DNA of 64,000 nucleotides, taken from the NCBI RefSeq assembly GCF_000626715.1, contig NZ_AQRA01000003.1:310001-374000 (forward strand), written 5' to 3'. The stretch comes from Aquimarina atlantica (GTDB lineage Bacteria; Bacteroidota; Bacteroidia; Flavobacteriales; Flavobacteriaceae). A model generated the notes under the pieces. It worked only from the letters and a program-made list of their open reading frames with translations. It was not told the origin of the DNA and made no database searches. A program made the position numbers and the translations under genes. This document shows positions 45,201 through 53,982 of this stretch, piece after piece; position 1 is the stretch's first letter; every line of letters begins with the position of its first letter.

Positions 45201-46241
45201 ATGAATGTGAAGAAAAAAGACATAAGAACCTTAACTAAAGATCAGTTACGACTTTTCTTTGAAGAAAATGGAGATAAATCTTTTAGAGGGAATCAGGTTT
45301 ATGAATGGCTATGGAGTAAAGGGGCTCATAGTTTTAATGACATGACTAATATTTCTAAAGCCACTCGAAAAATACTGGAGGAAAATTTTGTGATCAATCA
45401 TATTCGGGTTGATCAAATGCAAAGAAGTACAGATGGTACAATTAAAAATGCAGTAAAATTACATGATGGGTTAGTAGTAGAATCAGTACTAATTCCTACT
45501 CCGACCAGAACTACGGCATGTGTATCATCCCAGGTAGGATGTAGCTTAGATTGTAAATTTTGTGCAACAGCTCGGCTAAAAAGGATGAGAAACCTTAATC
45601 CCGATGAGATTTATGATCAAGTAATGGCTATTGATAAAGAAAGTAGACTATATCATAATCGTCCTTTGTCGAATATCGTATTTATGGGCATGGGAGAACC
45701 GTTAATGAACTATAATAACGTATTAAAAGCTATTGATAAAATCACTTCCCCCAAGGGATTGGCAATGTCTCCCAAAAGAATTACATTGTCTACTTCTGGT
45801 GTGCCCAAAATGATTAAAAAAATGGCAGATGATGGAGTGAAATTTAAATTAGCAGTCTCATTACATTCTGCAATAGATGAAATAAGAACATCAATAATGC
45901 CTTTTAATGAAACATTTCCACTTGTGGATCTTAAAGAAGCTTTAGAATATTGGTACCAAAAAACAAAAAGTAAGATCACTTATGAATATGTAGTTTGGAA
46001 AGGAATAAATGATAGAAAGGAAGACATAGAAGCTTTGATCAAGTTTTGTTCCTATGTTCCTTGCAAAGTAAATTTAATCGAGTACAACCCAATTGATGAT
46101 GGAGCATTTCAACAGGCATCAAACAAAGCAATCGATAACTACATTAACGCACTAGAATCTCGTGGAATTGTTATTAATGTTCGTCGCAGTCGCGGAAAAG
46201 ATATAGACGCAGCTTGTGGTCAGCTAGCAAACAAATCATAG
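45201..46241 (+). CDS. rlmN: 23S rRNA / tRNA adenine-C2 methyltransferase RlmN
   Basis: A 346 aa radical SAM enzyme methylating A2503 of 23S rRNA and A37 of some tRNAs. The cluster motif is C114-x3-C118-x2-C121 (CSLDCKFC). FMGMGEPLMNYNNV and ALSLH-type AVSLHSA segments follow, and the C-terminal RRSRGKDIDAACGQL carries the methyl-carrying cysteine. The start at ATG 45201 (MNVKKKDIRTL) is chosen for homology of the N-terminus and the promoter just upstream. Confidence 0.95.
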   Translation: MNVKKKDIRTLTKDQLRLFFEENGDKSFRGNQVYEWLWSKGAHSFNDMTNISKATRKILEENFVINHIRVDQMQRSTDGTIKNAVKLHDGLVVESVLIPTPTRTTACVSSQVGCSLDCKFCATARLKRMRNLNPDEIYDQVMAIDKESRLYHNRPLSNIVFMGMGEPLMNYNNVLKAIDKITSPKGLAMSPKRITLSTSGVPKMIKKMADDGVKFKLAVSLHSAIDEIRTSIMPFNETFPLVDLKEALEYWYQKTKSKITYEYVVWKGINDRKEDIEALIKFCSYVPCKVNLIEYNPIDDGAFQQASNKAIDNYINALESRGIVINVRRSRGKDIDAACGQLANKS

Positions 46242-46365
46242 AAGTACTCATTGTATGTATCAAATTAAAGGTAATATTCTTGATATATAGCAATATCGGT
46301 TTCAGAGAAAAACTATTTTACATTATCTTCGCGTTACTATAGAAAACAGAATCAAGTACAGCATA

Positions 46366-47343
46366 TTGAAAGTTGTAGAACAAATAAAATTACCGATCAT
46401 TGATGAGATGGAACTTTTTGAGCAAAAGTTTTCAGAATCGATGACCTCTAAGGTAGCCTTACTTAATAGAATTACACATTATATTGTAAATAGAAAAGGT
46501 AAGCAGATGCGACCTATGTTTGTTTTTCTGGTTTCAAAAATGATATCAGGAGGAGAAGTAAACGAACGAACATATCGAGGAGCTTCAGTGATTGAATTGA
46601 TTCATACCGCAACGTTGGTTCATGATGATGTCGTAGATGATTCTAATCAAAGGCGAGGCTTTTTTTCAATAAATGCCTTATGGAAAAACAAAATAGCAGT
46701 TTTGGTAGGGGATTATCTATTATCAAAAGGATTGTTACTCTCTATTGATTATGGGGATTTTGATCTTTTAAAGATTATTTCGGTAGCCGTTAGAGAAATG
46801 AGTGAAGGAGAACTGTTACAAATCGAAAAAGCTAGAAATCTTGATATCACAGAAGAGATATATTATGAGATCATCCGTCAGAAAACAGCGACATTAATAG
46901 CAGCCTGTTGTAGCTTGGGAGCCTGTTCTGTAGCTCCCGATTCTGATGATGTTGAAAAAATGAGAAAATTTGGGGAACTTATCGGAATGGCTTTTCAGAT
47001 TAAAGATGATTTATTTGATTATGGAGATACAGCTATAGGAAAACCCACAGGGATTGATATTAAAGAACAAAAAATGACACTCCCTCTTATCTACACACTA
47101 AATCACTGTACTAAGGAAAAAAAGAAATGGCTGATTAACTCGGTAAAAAATCATAATAAAGATAAAAAGAGAGTTAAAGAAGTTATAGACTTTGTAAAAG
47201 TAAGTGGAGGATTAGAATACGCTATTAAAATAATGCACCAATTTAAAAACGATGCACTTTCTATCTTATCAGAATATCCCGATTCAGATTACAAATCTTC
47301 TTTAGAACTTATGGTTGATTATGTTATCGACAGAAAAAAATAA
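46366..47343 (+). CDS. Polyprenyl diphosphate synthase
   Basis: A 325 aa trans-prenyltransferase, probably making the side chain of menaquinone. The first aspartate-rich motif is HDDVVDDS (87-91 core) and the second KDDLFDYGD near 214-222, with GKQMRPMFVFL ahead. The start is TTG at 46366, giving MKVVEQIK, which agrees with the N-terminus expected for flavobacterial relatives; no in-frame ATG lies nearby upstream. It is a single gene; the 185-base gap after it leads to the sigma factor promoter. Confidence 0.92.
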   Translation: MKVVEQIKLPIIDEMELFEQKFSESMTSKVALLNRITHYIVNRKGKQMRPMFVFLVSKMISGGEVNERTYRGASVIELIHTATLVHDDVVDDSNQRRGFFSINALWKNKIAVLVGDYLLSKGLLLSIDYGDFDLLKIISVAVREMSEGELLQIEKARNLDITEEIYYEIIRQKTATLIAACCSLGACSVAPDSDDVEKMRKFGELIGMAFQIKDDLFDYGDTAIGKPTGIDIKEQKMTLPLIYTLNHCTKEKKKWLINSVKNHNKDKKRVKEVIDFVKVSGGLEYAIKIMHQFKNDALSILSEYPDSDYKSSLELMVDYVIDRKK

Positions 47344-47466
47344 TTAGAGGCTTTTAGTATTAAAGAAAAAAAGTATGTAATAGGCTTATAGTAAGCTTGT
47401 TAATAAAAAAAAGATATCGATTAACTCTAAATATTTATAATACCCACTAATTTATTTTAAATACGA

Positions 47467-47495
47467 GGCAACCTTTTTATTTTTATTCTCGTCTA
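47467..47495 (+). promoter_or_regulatory. ECF-type promoter of the sigma factor gene
   Basis: GGCAACC (47467-47473), exactly 16 bases, CGTCTA (47490-47495). The AAC core at -35 and CGTC at -10 are the hallmark of promoters read by extracytoplasmic-function sigma factors, and differ from the housekeeping flavobacterial TTTG/TAnnTTTG form seen elsewhere in the window. It lies 33 bases before the TTG start of an ECF sigma gene, suggesting autoregulation. Confidence 0.6.
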
Positions 47496-47528
47496 TGTAA
47501 ATAGAAGATCTAATTAATTGATTTTATA

Positions 47529-48098
47529 TTGAAAGTTATTCAATTTTATAAAAGCGAAACCCAACTTATTAAAAGGGCAGCAAAGCAGTATCGCGATGCA
47601 CAGCATCAGCTATACAATCGGTATGCCCCCAAAATGCTTAGTGTGTGTAGACGATACATTAAGGATATTCATTTTGCAGAAGAAGTAATGCTTGGCGGGT
47701 TTTTAAAAGTTTTTATGAATTTGAATAAGTTTAAGTTCGAAGGAAGTTTTGAAGGATGGATACGAAGAATTATGATTAATGAATCGATCTCTTTTTTAAG
47801 AAAAGAAAAACAAGTTCTTTTCACCGAAGAAATGGCGAGCTATACAGAAGAGTCCTGGAACAATATTAATACAGAATTAGAAATAGACCAGATTCAGGAA
47901 TTAATAGATAGTTTGCCAGAAGGATATAAAATGGTATTTGTACTATATGCTATAGAAGGATACAAACATAATGAGATAGCTAAAATGTTAGAGATTTCTG
48001 AAAGTACATCAAAATCTCAACTATTTAAAGCTAGAAAAACGTTGCAACAAAAGTTAAACCAACAAAATAAGATAAGTAATGGCGCCATTGAAATTTGA
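47529..48098 (+). CDS. ECF-type RNA polymerase sigma factor
   Basis: A 189 aa sigma-70 family factor with region 2 (RYIKDIHFAEEVMLGGFLKVF, FEGWIRRIMINESISFLRK) and region 4 (GYKMVFVLYAIEGYKHNEIAKML, then SESTSKSQLFKARKTLQ). The start is TTG at 47529 (MKVIQFYKSE). A probable ECF promoter precedes it. The stop overlaps the start of the next gene, a membrane protein likely to be its anti-sigma factor, by 20 bases. The inducing signal is unknown. Confidence 0.93.
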   Translation: MKVIQFYKSETQLIKRAAKQYRDAQHQLYNRYAPKMLSVCRRYIKDIHFAEEVMLGGFLKVFMNLNKFKFEGSFEGWIRRIMINESISFLRKEKQVLFTEEMASYTEESWNNINTELEIDQIQELIDSLPEGYKMVFVLYAIEGYKHNEIAKMLEISESTSKSQLFKARKTLQQKLNQQNKISNGAIEI

Positions 48099-48885
48099 AG
48101 AAAAGATGAAAGATAAGCTAGAACAGCGCGCTATACAGCCTTCTAGTGATTCCTGGGAGCGATTAACAACGCAATTAGATAGTGCAAAAAAACAGAAAAA
48201 AGAAAGTAAAAAAGTCCAGTGGTATAGTATTGCTGCCATTTTTGTGGGAGTCTTGATTCTGACTTCGATACTAATGAATCAAAACCCGGTTTCAGAACAA
48301 AATAACACCCAATTTGTCGATAACGGTAATGAGGTTATAAAAAAAGAAAATATTGAGGTGGTCGAAAATAAGGATATCCAACAAAAAAATATAGAAAAAA
48401 ATAATTCTAAAATTGTTGAAGAAAGCTCGACACCTGATAAGATTGCAACACCATCTCTTAAAAAGAAAAATGTTCCTTTAGAAATTATAATCCCCGGAGA
48501 TAAGATTGCAAAAAAAATGTTAGAAAATAAAAAGTACGATACTGAGTTGGTAGAAAATGGCAGAACTATCGATAGGACTAAAAATAAAGTTTTACCTGTA
48601 GATTCTTTGATCATTGAAGATAAGGTGGCGGGAGTAGTAGCACAAATTCAGGAACTTCAAAAAAACAATGCCCAAGTAACTGATGATGAAATTAATGCGT
48701 TATTACTTGAAGCTCAAAGAGAAATTTCAACAGCAAAAATATTAAAATCTAGTACAGTGAGTGCATCAAACCTTCTGCAAGATGTAGAAGCAGAACTTGA
48801 TGAAACTTTTAAACAACGTGTTTTTGAAGCGCTTAAAACAGGTTTTCAAAAAGTTAAAACAGCTGTAGTAGAAAGGGATAATTAA
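48079..48885 (+). CDS. Single-pass membrane protein, putative anti-sigma factor
   Basis: 268 aa: a short cytoplasmic N-terminal part with the WERL motif, one membrane segment at about 49-66 (YSIAAIFVGVLILTSILM), then a long charged, lysine/glutamate-rich periplasmic region. The architecture and the 20-base overlap with the ECF sigma gene suggest an anti-sigma factor. No zinc-binding ZAS motif is visible, so the assignment is inference from context. Confidence 0.65.
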   Translation: MAPLKFEEKMKDKLEQRAIQPSSDSWERLTTQLDSAKKQKKESKKVQWYSIAAIFVGVLILTSILMNQNPVSEQNNTQFVDNGNEVIKKENIEVVENKDIQQKNIEKNNSKIVEESSTPDKIATPSLKKKNVPLEIIIPGDKIAKKMLENKKYDTELVENGRTIDRTKNKVLPVDSLIIEDKVAGVVAQIQELQKNNAQVTDDEINALLLEAQREISTAKILKSSTVSASNLLQDVEAELDETFKQRVFEALKTGFQKVKTAVVERDN

Positions 48886-48909
48886 AATCATTCATCAATC
48901 AAACAATCC

Positions 48910-48940
48910 GCAATCTCCCGGGTATATCCAGGGAGGTTGC
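48910..48940 (+). other. GC-rich hairpin between the anti-sigma and outer-membrane protein genes
   Basis: GCAATCTCCC (48910-48919) pairs with GGGAGGTTGC (48931-48940) with one G-U pair and an 11-base loop. No T run follows, so it is not a standard terminator. It lies 20 bases before the next start codon and may affect translation or mRNA stability, or mark partial termination. Confidence 0.5.
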
Positions 48941-48959
48941 AAATAAAATTCAAAAGACA

Positions 48960-50003
48960 ATGAAGACAATAGTTACAATAGCCACATTTGTGGCCATGAC
49001 ACTCTTTGTTCAATTATTAAATGCTCAAGAAGAAGAGAAGAATCAAACTATAGAACGATTAGTACAACAAAAAGAACGTGTTGTTAATGCAGAAAAAGAA
49101 GCATTAAAAAAAGAAGTAGAAAAAATTAATGAAAGGCTGGTAAATGACGAAATAACTAAAGAAGATGCACAAAGACTTAAAGAAGCAGCAGCAAAAACCC
49201 ATGCTCTTAATATTGAAAACAAAATCGCTATTTTAGAAAATAAAATAGCACTTTTAGAACGTAATGGCCAAGATGCTACCGAGTTTCTGGAAGTAGACTG
49301 GGAAGAAGGGTTTACTTTCTGCGGAATCAATTTTGGATCTGGCAAAGATAGAGAGATACCATATGATAGACGTACAACATCAAATTTAGTAATTGCTTTC
49401 GGACTTAACAATGCAATTGTAGAAGGACAATCATTAGATGATTCTGATTATAAAATTTTTGGAAGTAGGTTTTTCGAAATTGGTTGGGCCTGGAAAACAA
49501 GAGTATTTAAAAATACAAACTTCCTGAGAGTTAAGTACGGGATTTCGTATACTTCTAATGGTTTAAAGCCCACAGATAATAGATATTTTGTAGAAAATGG
49601 TAATCAAACCACATTAGAAGAATTTAGAGTAGAATTAGATAAGTCCAAATTTAGAATGGATAATCTTGTCGTTCCTGTGCATCTTGAATTTGGACCATCA
49701 AAAGTGACGGAAACAGAAAAAAGTATACGATATTCTACTAGAAATAGATTTAGAATTGGTCTGGGAGGATATGTTGGAGCAAATATAAGTACTCGCCAAA
49801 AATTAAAATATAAAGAAAATGGCGATCGTGTTAAAGATAAGATCAAAAGAGATTATAATACCAGTGACCTGGTATATGGATTAAGTGGGTATATTGGTTT
49901 TGGAGATATGTCTATATATGCCAAGTATGATTTGTCTCCGATTTTTAAAAATGCAGAGATTGAACAAAATAATGTGTCGTTAGGATTGCGTTTTGACTTT
50001 TAA
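48960..50003 (+). CDS. Outer-membrane beta-barrel protein with N-terminal coiled coil
   Basis: A 347 aa exported protein with signal peptide ending LNA before QEEEK. Residues about 25-100 are a charged heptad-like coiled coil (RLVQQKERVVNAEKEALKKE, NIENKIAILENKIALLERN). From about 110 onward alternating strands end in a terminal phenylalanine (LGLRFDF), typical of an outer-membrane barrel. It is the third gene after the ECF sigma and anti-sigma pair and probably part of an envelope-stress or surface regulon. I do not recognise a named family. Confidence 0.7.
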   Translation: MKTIVTIATFVAMTLFVQLLNAQEEEKNQTIERLVQQKERVVNAEKEALKKEVEKINERLVNDEITKEDAQRLKEAAAKTHALNIENKIAILENKIALLERNGQDATEFLEVDWEEGFTFCGINFGSGKDREIPYDRRTTSNLVIAFGLNNAIVEGQSLDDSDYKIFGSRFFEIGWAWKTRVFKNTNFLRVKYGISYTSNGLKPTDNRYFVENGNQTTLEEFRVELDKSKFRMDNLVVPVHLEFGPSKVTETEKSIRYSTRNRFRIGLGGYVGANISTRQKLKYKENGDRVKDKIKRDYNTSDLVYGLSGYIGFGDMSIYAKYDLSPIFKNAEIEQNNVSLGLRFDF

Positions 50004-50110
50004 TCGATAAATAAATTGATACAGTTACCTGTATATTTTATAAAATTAACAGACTATAATAGATAAAATAGTTTTTTGTTAATGAAGTAGGAGCAAATAA
50101 TGATTATTTT

Positions 50111-50149
50111 AAAAGAGCGATATAACTATATCGCTCTTTTGTTTTTTTT
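50111..50149 (+). terminator. Terminator of the sigma/OMP gene cluster
   Basis: AAAAGAGCGATATA (50111-50124) pairs perfectly with TATATCGCTCTTTT (50127-50140), followed by G and eight T residues. It lies 107 bases after the stop of the barrel protein. Confidence 0.92.
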
Positions 50150-50433
50150 ACTATATGAACTATTTAAATTATAATTCTTAGACCTTTATTTTACTAATAT
50201 CCTATCAAATCTATATGGTTAACCGATATGTTTTTAATGTTAAATAATTTACTAATAATAAATATTTGTTAAATATATAAATAGAGGCATTCCCCTTAAA
50301 TTAATTGTGGTTTTAGCGTAACTATTTGAATGTAAGTATTTTATGACAATTTATTTTTTTGTTTCTAGATGAAATATTCTATATTTATCCAAGTCATAAT
50401 TGAAATAATTCTTTCCAAAAATTAAATAGCGAT

Positions 50434-50460
50434 TCTACATTTTTTGCCTCAAAATGTAGA
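50434..50460 (+). promoter_or_regulatory. 10-bp inverted repeat upstream of the T9SS protein gene
   Basis: TCTACATTTT (50434-50443) and AAAATGTAGA (50451-50460) flank TTGCCTC. It is 58 bases before the start codon. It could be an operator or a 5' leader hairpin; no T run follows, so it is not a typical terminator. Confidence 0.45.
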
Positions 50461-50518
50461 CGTTACTACTTATGTTGAGATTGGTGCAAAATTGAACAAT
50501 TAACCAAATTTCACTCAT

Positions 50519-53500
50519 ATGAAAACTAAATTTTTTTATTTAACATTATTCATGTTTTGCAGCTTCGGGCTGCTAGCTCAACAAGGGGCTCCTGTTAAAG
50601 CCAATGCCGTAAGTAAATCGGTTTATAAAAAGGATATCCCGGCACTTTCTAAAATGAAAAACATTATTTCTGCTAAAGGATTAGAACATGATGCTCCACC
50701 TAAGCGTAGAGGAAGTAATACTTTTGTTCCGGGAAAAGGTTTTCCTAAAGGAAATGACCCGCTTATCGAGCAACAAAAAAGTGCTAGTAAAATGGCAATT
50801 CGAGCTCCGATAGCATCTTTTGATGCTCATGTAGGAACAGTATTAAATGATGCAACCGGGGCTATTGGCCCTAATCATTATGTGTATGCATTTAATTCTG
50901 GTTTTGGTATCCTGGATAGATCAGGTAATGTACTAGTACCCGAGGCTTCTTTGGCAACTTTGTTTCCGGGAGAAGATTTAGGAGATCCAGTGGTGGTATA
51001 TGATAATTTTGCCGATAGGTTTATTATCATGGAGTTTAGTAACACGCCAAATGGATTTTTAATAGCCGTTTGTAAAGGACCAGACCCAGTAAATGATGGA
51101 TGGTCTACGTATAGATTTAATACAGGAACATTTCCTGATTATGAAAAATTATCTATCTGGCATGATGGATACTATATTACTGCAAACAAAGATCAAAATG
51201 CTCCAGATACTAACAATGTAGTATTTGCAGTAGAACGAGATAAGATGATTGCAGGAGAAGCATCTGCGCAGATGGTAAGTTTTCCTTTACCAGGAGCAGA
51301 AACCAACGGGTTTTATAGCCCAGGAGGATTTAATGCTACAGGTACAACACTTCCTCCTGCGGGTGTAGGATGTTCTATCGTATATATGCAAGACGATAGC
51401 TGGTCTGGAATTTCGACAGATCACTTAAAAATTTGGACAACCAATGTAGATTGGGCTACTCCAGCAAATTCTACCATTTCACAACCACAAATCCTTAATA
51501 CAACTGCTTTTGATAGTGTGTTTGATAATGGATCTTTCCAAAACCTTGATGAACCAGGTAGTGGGCCAGATATAGATGCATTGCAAGCAACTATGATGTA
51601 TATGACAAATTACAGACGTTTTGGTACACATAATTCTGTGGTCATGAACTTTGTGGTAGACTTAGATGGTACCGATAGCCTGGCAGGCATTCGTTGGTAT
51701 GAACTTCGCCAAACTGCAGATGGACAACCATGGACTATTCATCAGGAAGGCACATATACACAACCAGATGGACTTAGTGCTTTTTGCGGAAGTATTGCTC
51801 AGGATTCTCAGGGTAATATCGGATTAGCATATACAGTAGTAAGTTCTAGTGTGTATACGTCATTACGATACACAGGTAGATTAGCAAGTGACCCGGTAGG
51901 AACAATGACTGTGGCAGAGCAGGTTTCTGCAGACGGAGATAGTCAAAATAATAGAGGTGATGGTCGTTATGGAGATTATGGTCAAATGACTATCGATCCC
52001 TTAGATGATAAAACTTTCTGGCATATCAGTGAGTATATGAAAGGACCATCTCCTAATGTGAGAAAGAGTCATGTTGTTGCTTTCAGAATTGAACCAGATA
52101 CTCCGGATACAGAAGCTCCTACAGTTCCAGCTAATCTAACTGCATCTAATACTACCGATGTTTCTACTTCATTAAGCTGGGATGCATCTACTGATAATGT
52201 AGGAGTTACTGCATATGACGTATATCAGGACGGTACGGTAGTGGCAACTGTAGCTACAACTACAGCAGATATTACTGGATTAACAGCAAGTACATCTTAT
52301 GATTTCTCTGTAAAAGCAAAAGATGCTGCAGGAAATGAATCTGCTGCAAGTGCAACACTAACCGTTACTACAGTTGCACCAGATACTCAGGCACCAACTG
52401 TACCTGCAAATTTAACCGCATCTAATACTTCAGCAGGTCAGACGACTTTAAACTGGGATGCATCTACCGATAATGTAGGTGTTGCAGGATATGATGTATT
52501 ACAAGATGGAGCCGTAGTTGCTACTGTAACAACTACAACTACGGTAGTAACAGGACTTTCTCCTGAGACTACATATGAATTTAAGGTATTAGCTAAAGAT
52601 GCCGCAGGAAATGAATCAGCTGCGAGTACACCAATAAGTGTAACTACTCTAGCTGCAACGGGATGTTTAAATGGAGTTGCTGTTCCATATAATGAAAGTT
52701 TTGAAAGCGATTTTGGAGGATGGACACAAGCATCAGGAGATGACCTGGATTGGTCAAGAGACTCTGGTGGTACACCTTCTAATAATACAGGGCCTTCTAG
52801 TGCAGATGATGGATCAACGTATATCTATGTTGAAGCTTCTGGAAATGGTACTGGATACCCAAATAAAAGAGCAATTCTTACTTCTCCTTGTATTGACCTT
52901 AGTGGTGCTACGGCGGCGGTATTCTCATTTAGATATCATATGTATGGCGCAACCAATTTTGGATCACTAGACGTTGAAGCGAGTAGTGATGATGGAGCTA
53001 CCTGGACAAGTATCTGGAACAAAAGTGGAAACCAGGGGAACTCATGGCAAACAGCTACAATAGATTTAGCAGCGTATCTTGGAGTTGGACTAAAACTTAG
53101 ATTTAATCGTGTAACAGGAAATACCTGGCAAGCTGATGCAGCAATAGATAAAATATCACTTACTAGTGATACTACAGGGAATTGTGCTACTGGTGATTTA
53201 TCACTAAGTATAACATTTGATAACTATCCAGAAGAAACTTCTTGGACATTAACCGATGCAGGAGGTACAACGATAGCTTCGAAAAGTTATTCTACGGCAA
53301 ATCCTGATGGGTCTACCGTTACAGAAACTATTAGTGCACCAGCTTCAGGAAGTTATACATTTACAATTTCTGATTCTTTTGGAGATGGAATTTGCTGTTC
53401 TTATGGTAATGGCTCTTATACATTATCAAGTAGTGCAGGTACAATTGCATCAGGAGGAGAGTTTACAAGTTCTGACGCTACAGAGTTTTGCGTTCAAGGT

Positions 53501-53782
53501 TCAAGTGTAAGGCTGGATACTTATGAATTAACAGATGTTAACTCAAATGACAAACGATTTATGTTGTATCCAAACCCAACTAAAGGTATTTTAAATATAT
53601 CTGTTGGTAAGACACCAATCCAAAAACTAGAGATCTTCTCTATGTTTGGTCAAAAAGTTCGTAGTATTGATGACCAGGGAGTTAAGCAAATCGATGTAAG
53701 TAACCTTAATGCAGGAACTTATTTTGCAAGAATTACTGCTAAAGAAACTATAGTTACAAGAAGTTTTATTATAGCAAAATAA
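50519..53782 (+). CDS. Large secreted protein: propeller-like domain, two FnIII, MAM-like domain, T9SS sorting domain
   Basis: A 1087 aa exported protein with signal peptide ending LLA before QQGAP. Residues about 90-525 form a beta-rich, possibly propeller-like domain. Two nearly identical fibronectin III domains follow (about 530-620 and 621-712, both with APTVPANLTASNT), then a MAM/jelly-roll-like domain (about 715-885, ESFESDFGGW, LRFNRVTGN), a DSFGDGICCSYGNGSY domain (about 888-995), and a type A type-IX sorting domain (1013-1087, FMLYPNPTKGILNIS ... SFIIAK). It is therefore exported through T9SS and held on or released from the surface. No protease motif was recognised; adhesion or polymer binding is likely. 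Confidence 0.85.
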   Translation: MKTKFFYLTLFMFCSFGLLAQQGAPVKANAVSKSVYKKDIPALSKMKNIISAKGLEHDAPPKRRGSNTFVPGKGFPKGNDPLIEQQKSASKMAIRAPIASFDAHVGTVLNDATGAIGPNHYVYAFNSGFGILDRSGNVLVPEASLATLFPGEDLGDPVVVYDNFADRFIIMEFSNTPNGFLIAVCKGPDPVNDGWSTYRFNTGTFPDYEKLSIWHDGYYITANKDQNAPDTNNVVFAVERDKMIAGEASAQMVSFPLPGAETNGFYSPGGFNATGTTLPPAGVGCSIVYMQDDSWSGISTDHLKIWTTNVDWATPANSTISQPQILNTTAFDSVFDNGSFQNLDEPGSGPDIDALQATMMYMTNYRRFGTHNSVVMNFVVDLDGTDSLAGIRWYELRQTADGQPWTIHQEGTYTQPDGLSAFCGSIAQDSQGNIGLAYTVVSSSVYTSLRYTGRLASDPVGTMTVAEQVSADGDSQNNRGDGRYGDYGQMTIDPLDDKTFWHISEYMKGPSPNVRKSHVVAFRIEPDTPDTEAPTVPANLTASNTTDVSTSLSWDASTDNVGVTAYDVYQDGTVVATVATTTADITGLTASTSYDFSVKAKDAAGNESAASATLTVTTVAPDTQAPTVPANLTASNTSAGQTTLNWDASTDNVGVAGYDVLQDGAVVATVTTTTTVVTGLSPETTYEFKVLAKDAAGNESAASTPISVTTLAATGCLNGVAVPYNESFESDFGGWTQASGDDLDWSRDSGGTPSNNTGPSSADDGSTYIYVEASGNGTGYPNKRAILTSPCIDLSGATAAVFSFRYHMYGATNFGSLDVEASSDDGATWTSIWNKSGNQGNSWQTATIDLAAYLGVGLKLRFNRVTGNTWQADAAIDKISLTSDTTGNCATGDLSLSITFDNYPEETSWTLTDAGGTTIASKSYSTANPDGSTVTETISAPASGSYTFTISDSFGDGICCSYGNGSYTLSSSAGTIASGGEFTSSDATEFCVQGSSVRLDTYELTDVNSNDKRFMLYPNPTKGILNISVGKTPIQKLEIFSMFGQKVRSIDDQGVKQIDVSNLNAGTYFARITAKETIVTRSFIIAK

Positions 53783-53810
53783 TTTCTGAATACATAGAAA
53801 ACTAATATAT

Positions 53811-53843
53811 AAGAGGCTGTCTTTTTTAGACAGCCTCTTTTTT
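53811..53843 (+). terminator. Terminator after the T9SS protein
   Basis: AAGAGGCTGTCT (53811-53822) pairs perfectly with AGACAGCCTCTT (53828-53839), 5-base loop, ending in a run of T residues to 53843. Confidence 0.93.
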
Positions 53844-53982
53844 ATTAAATCAAGAAAAGGACAGTGTCTCAGGAATTATATTATTTTTGCGTTGAGCTTG
53901 TTTATAGGTGAAAATAAACTTTTGTAGTAAGATTAGCAATAGAACACTTACTACTCCCTATTTAATTATATAATACTAGATA

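Larger units (their letters stand above)
50004..50518. other. 515-base gene-free spacer
   Basis: Contains the terminator at 50111-50149, a long AT-rich stretch without recognisable genes, and a 10-bp inverted repeat at 50434-50460 described separately. No clear housekeeping promoter for the large secreted protein was found. Confidence 0.6.

Noticed and set aside
49043..49411. 122-codon minus-strand frame over the outer-membrane protein gene
   Set aside because: Antisense shadow of the coiled-coil coding region; serine/phenylalanine-rich with no recognisable motif.
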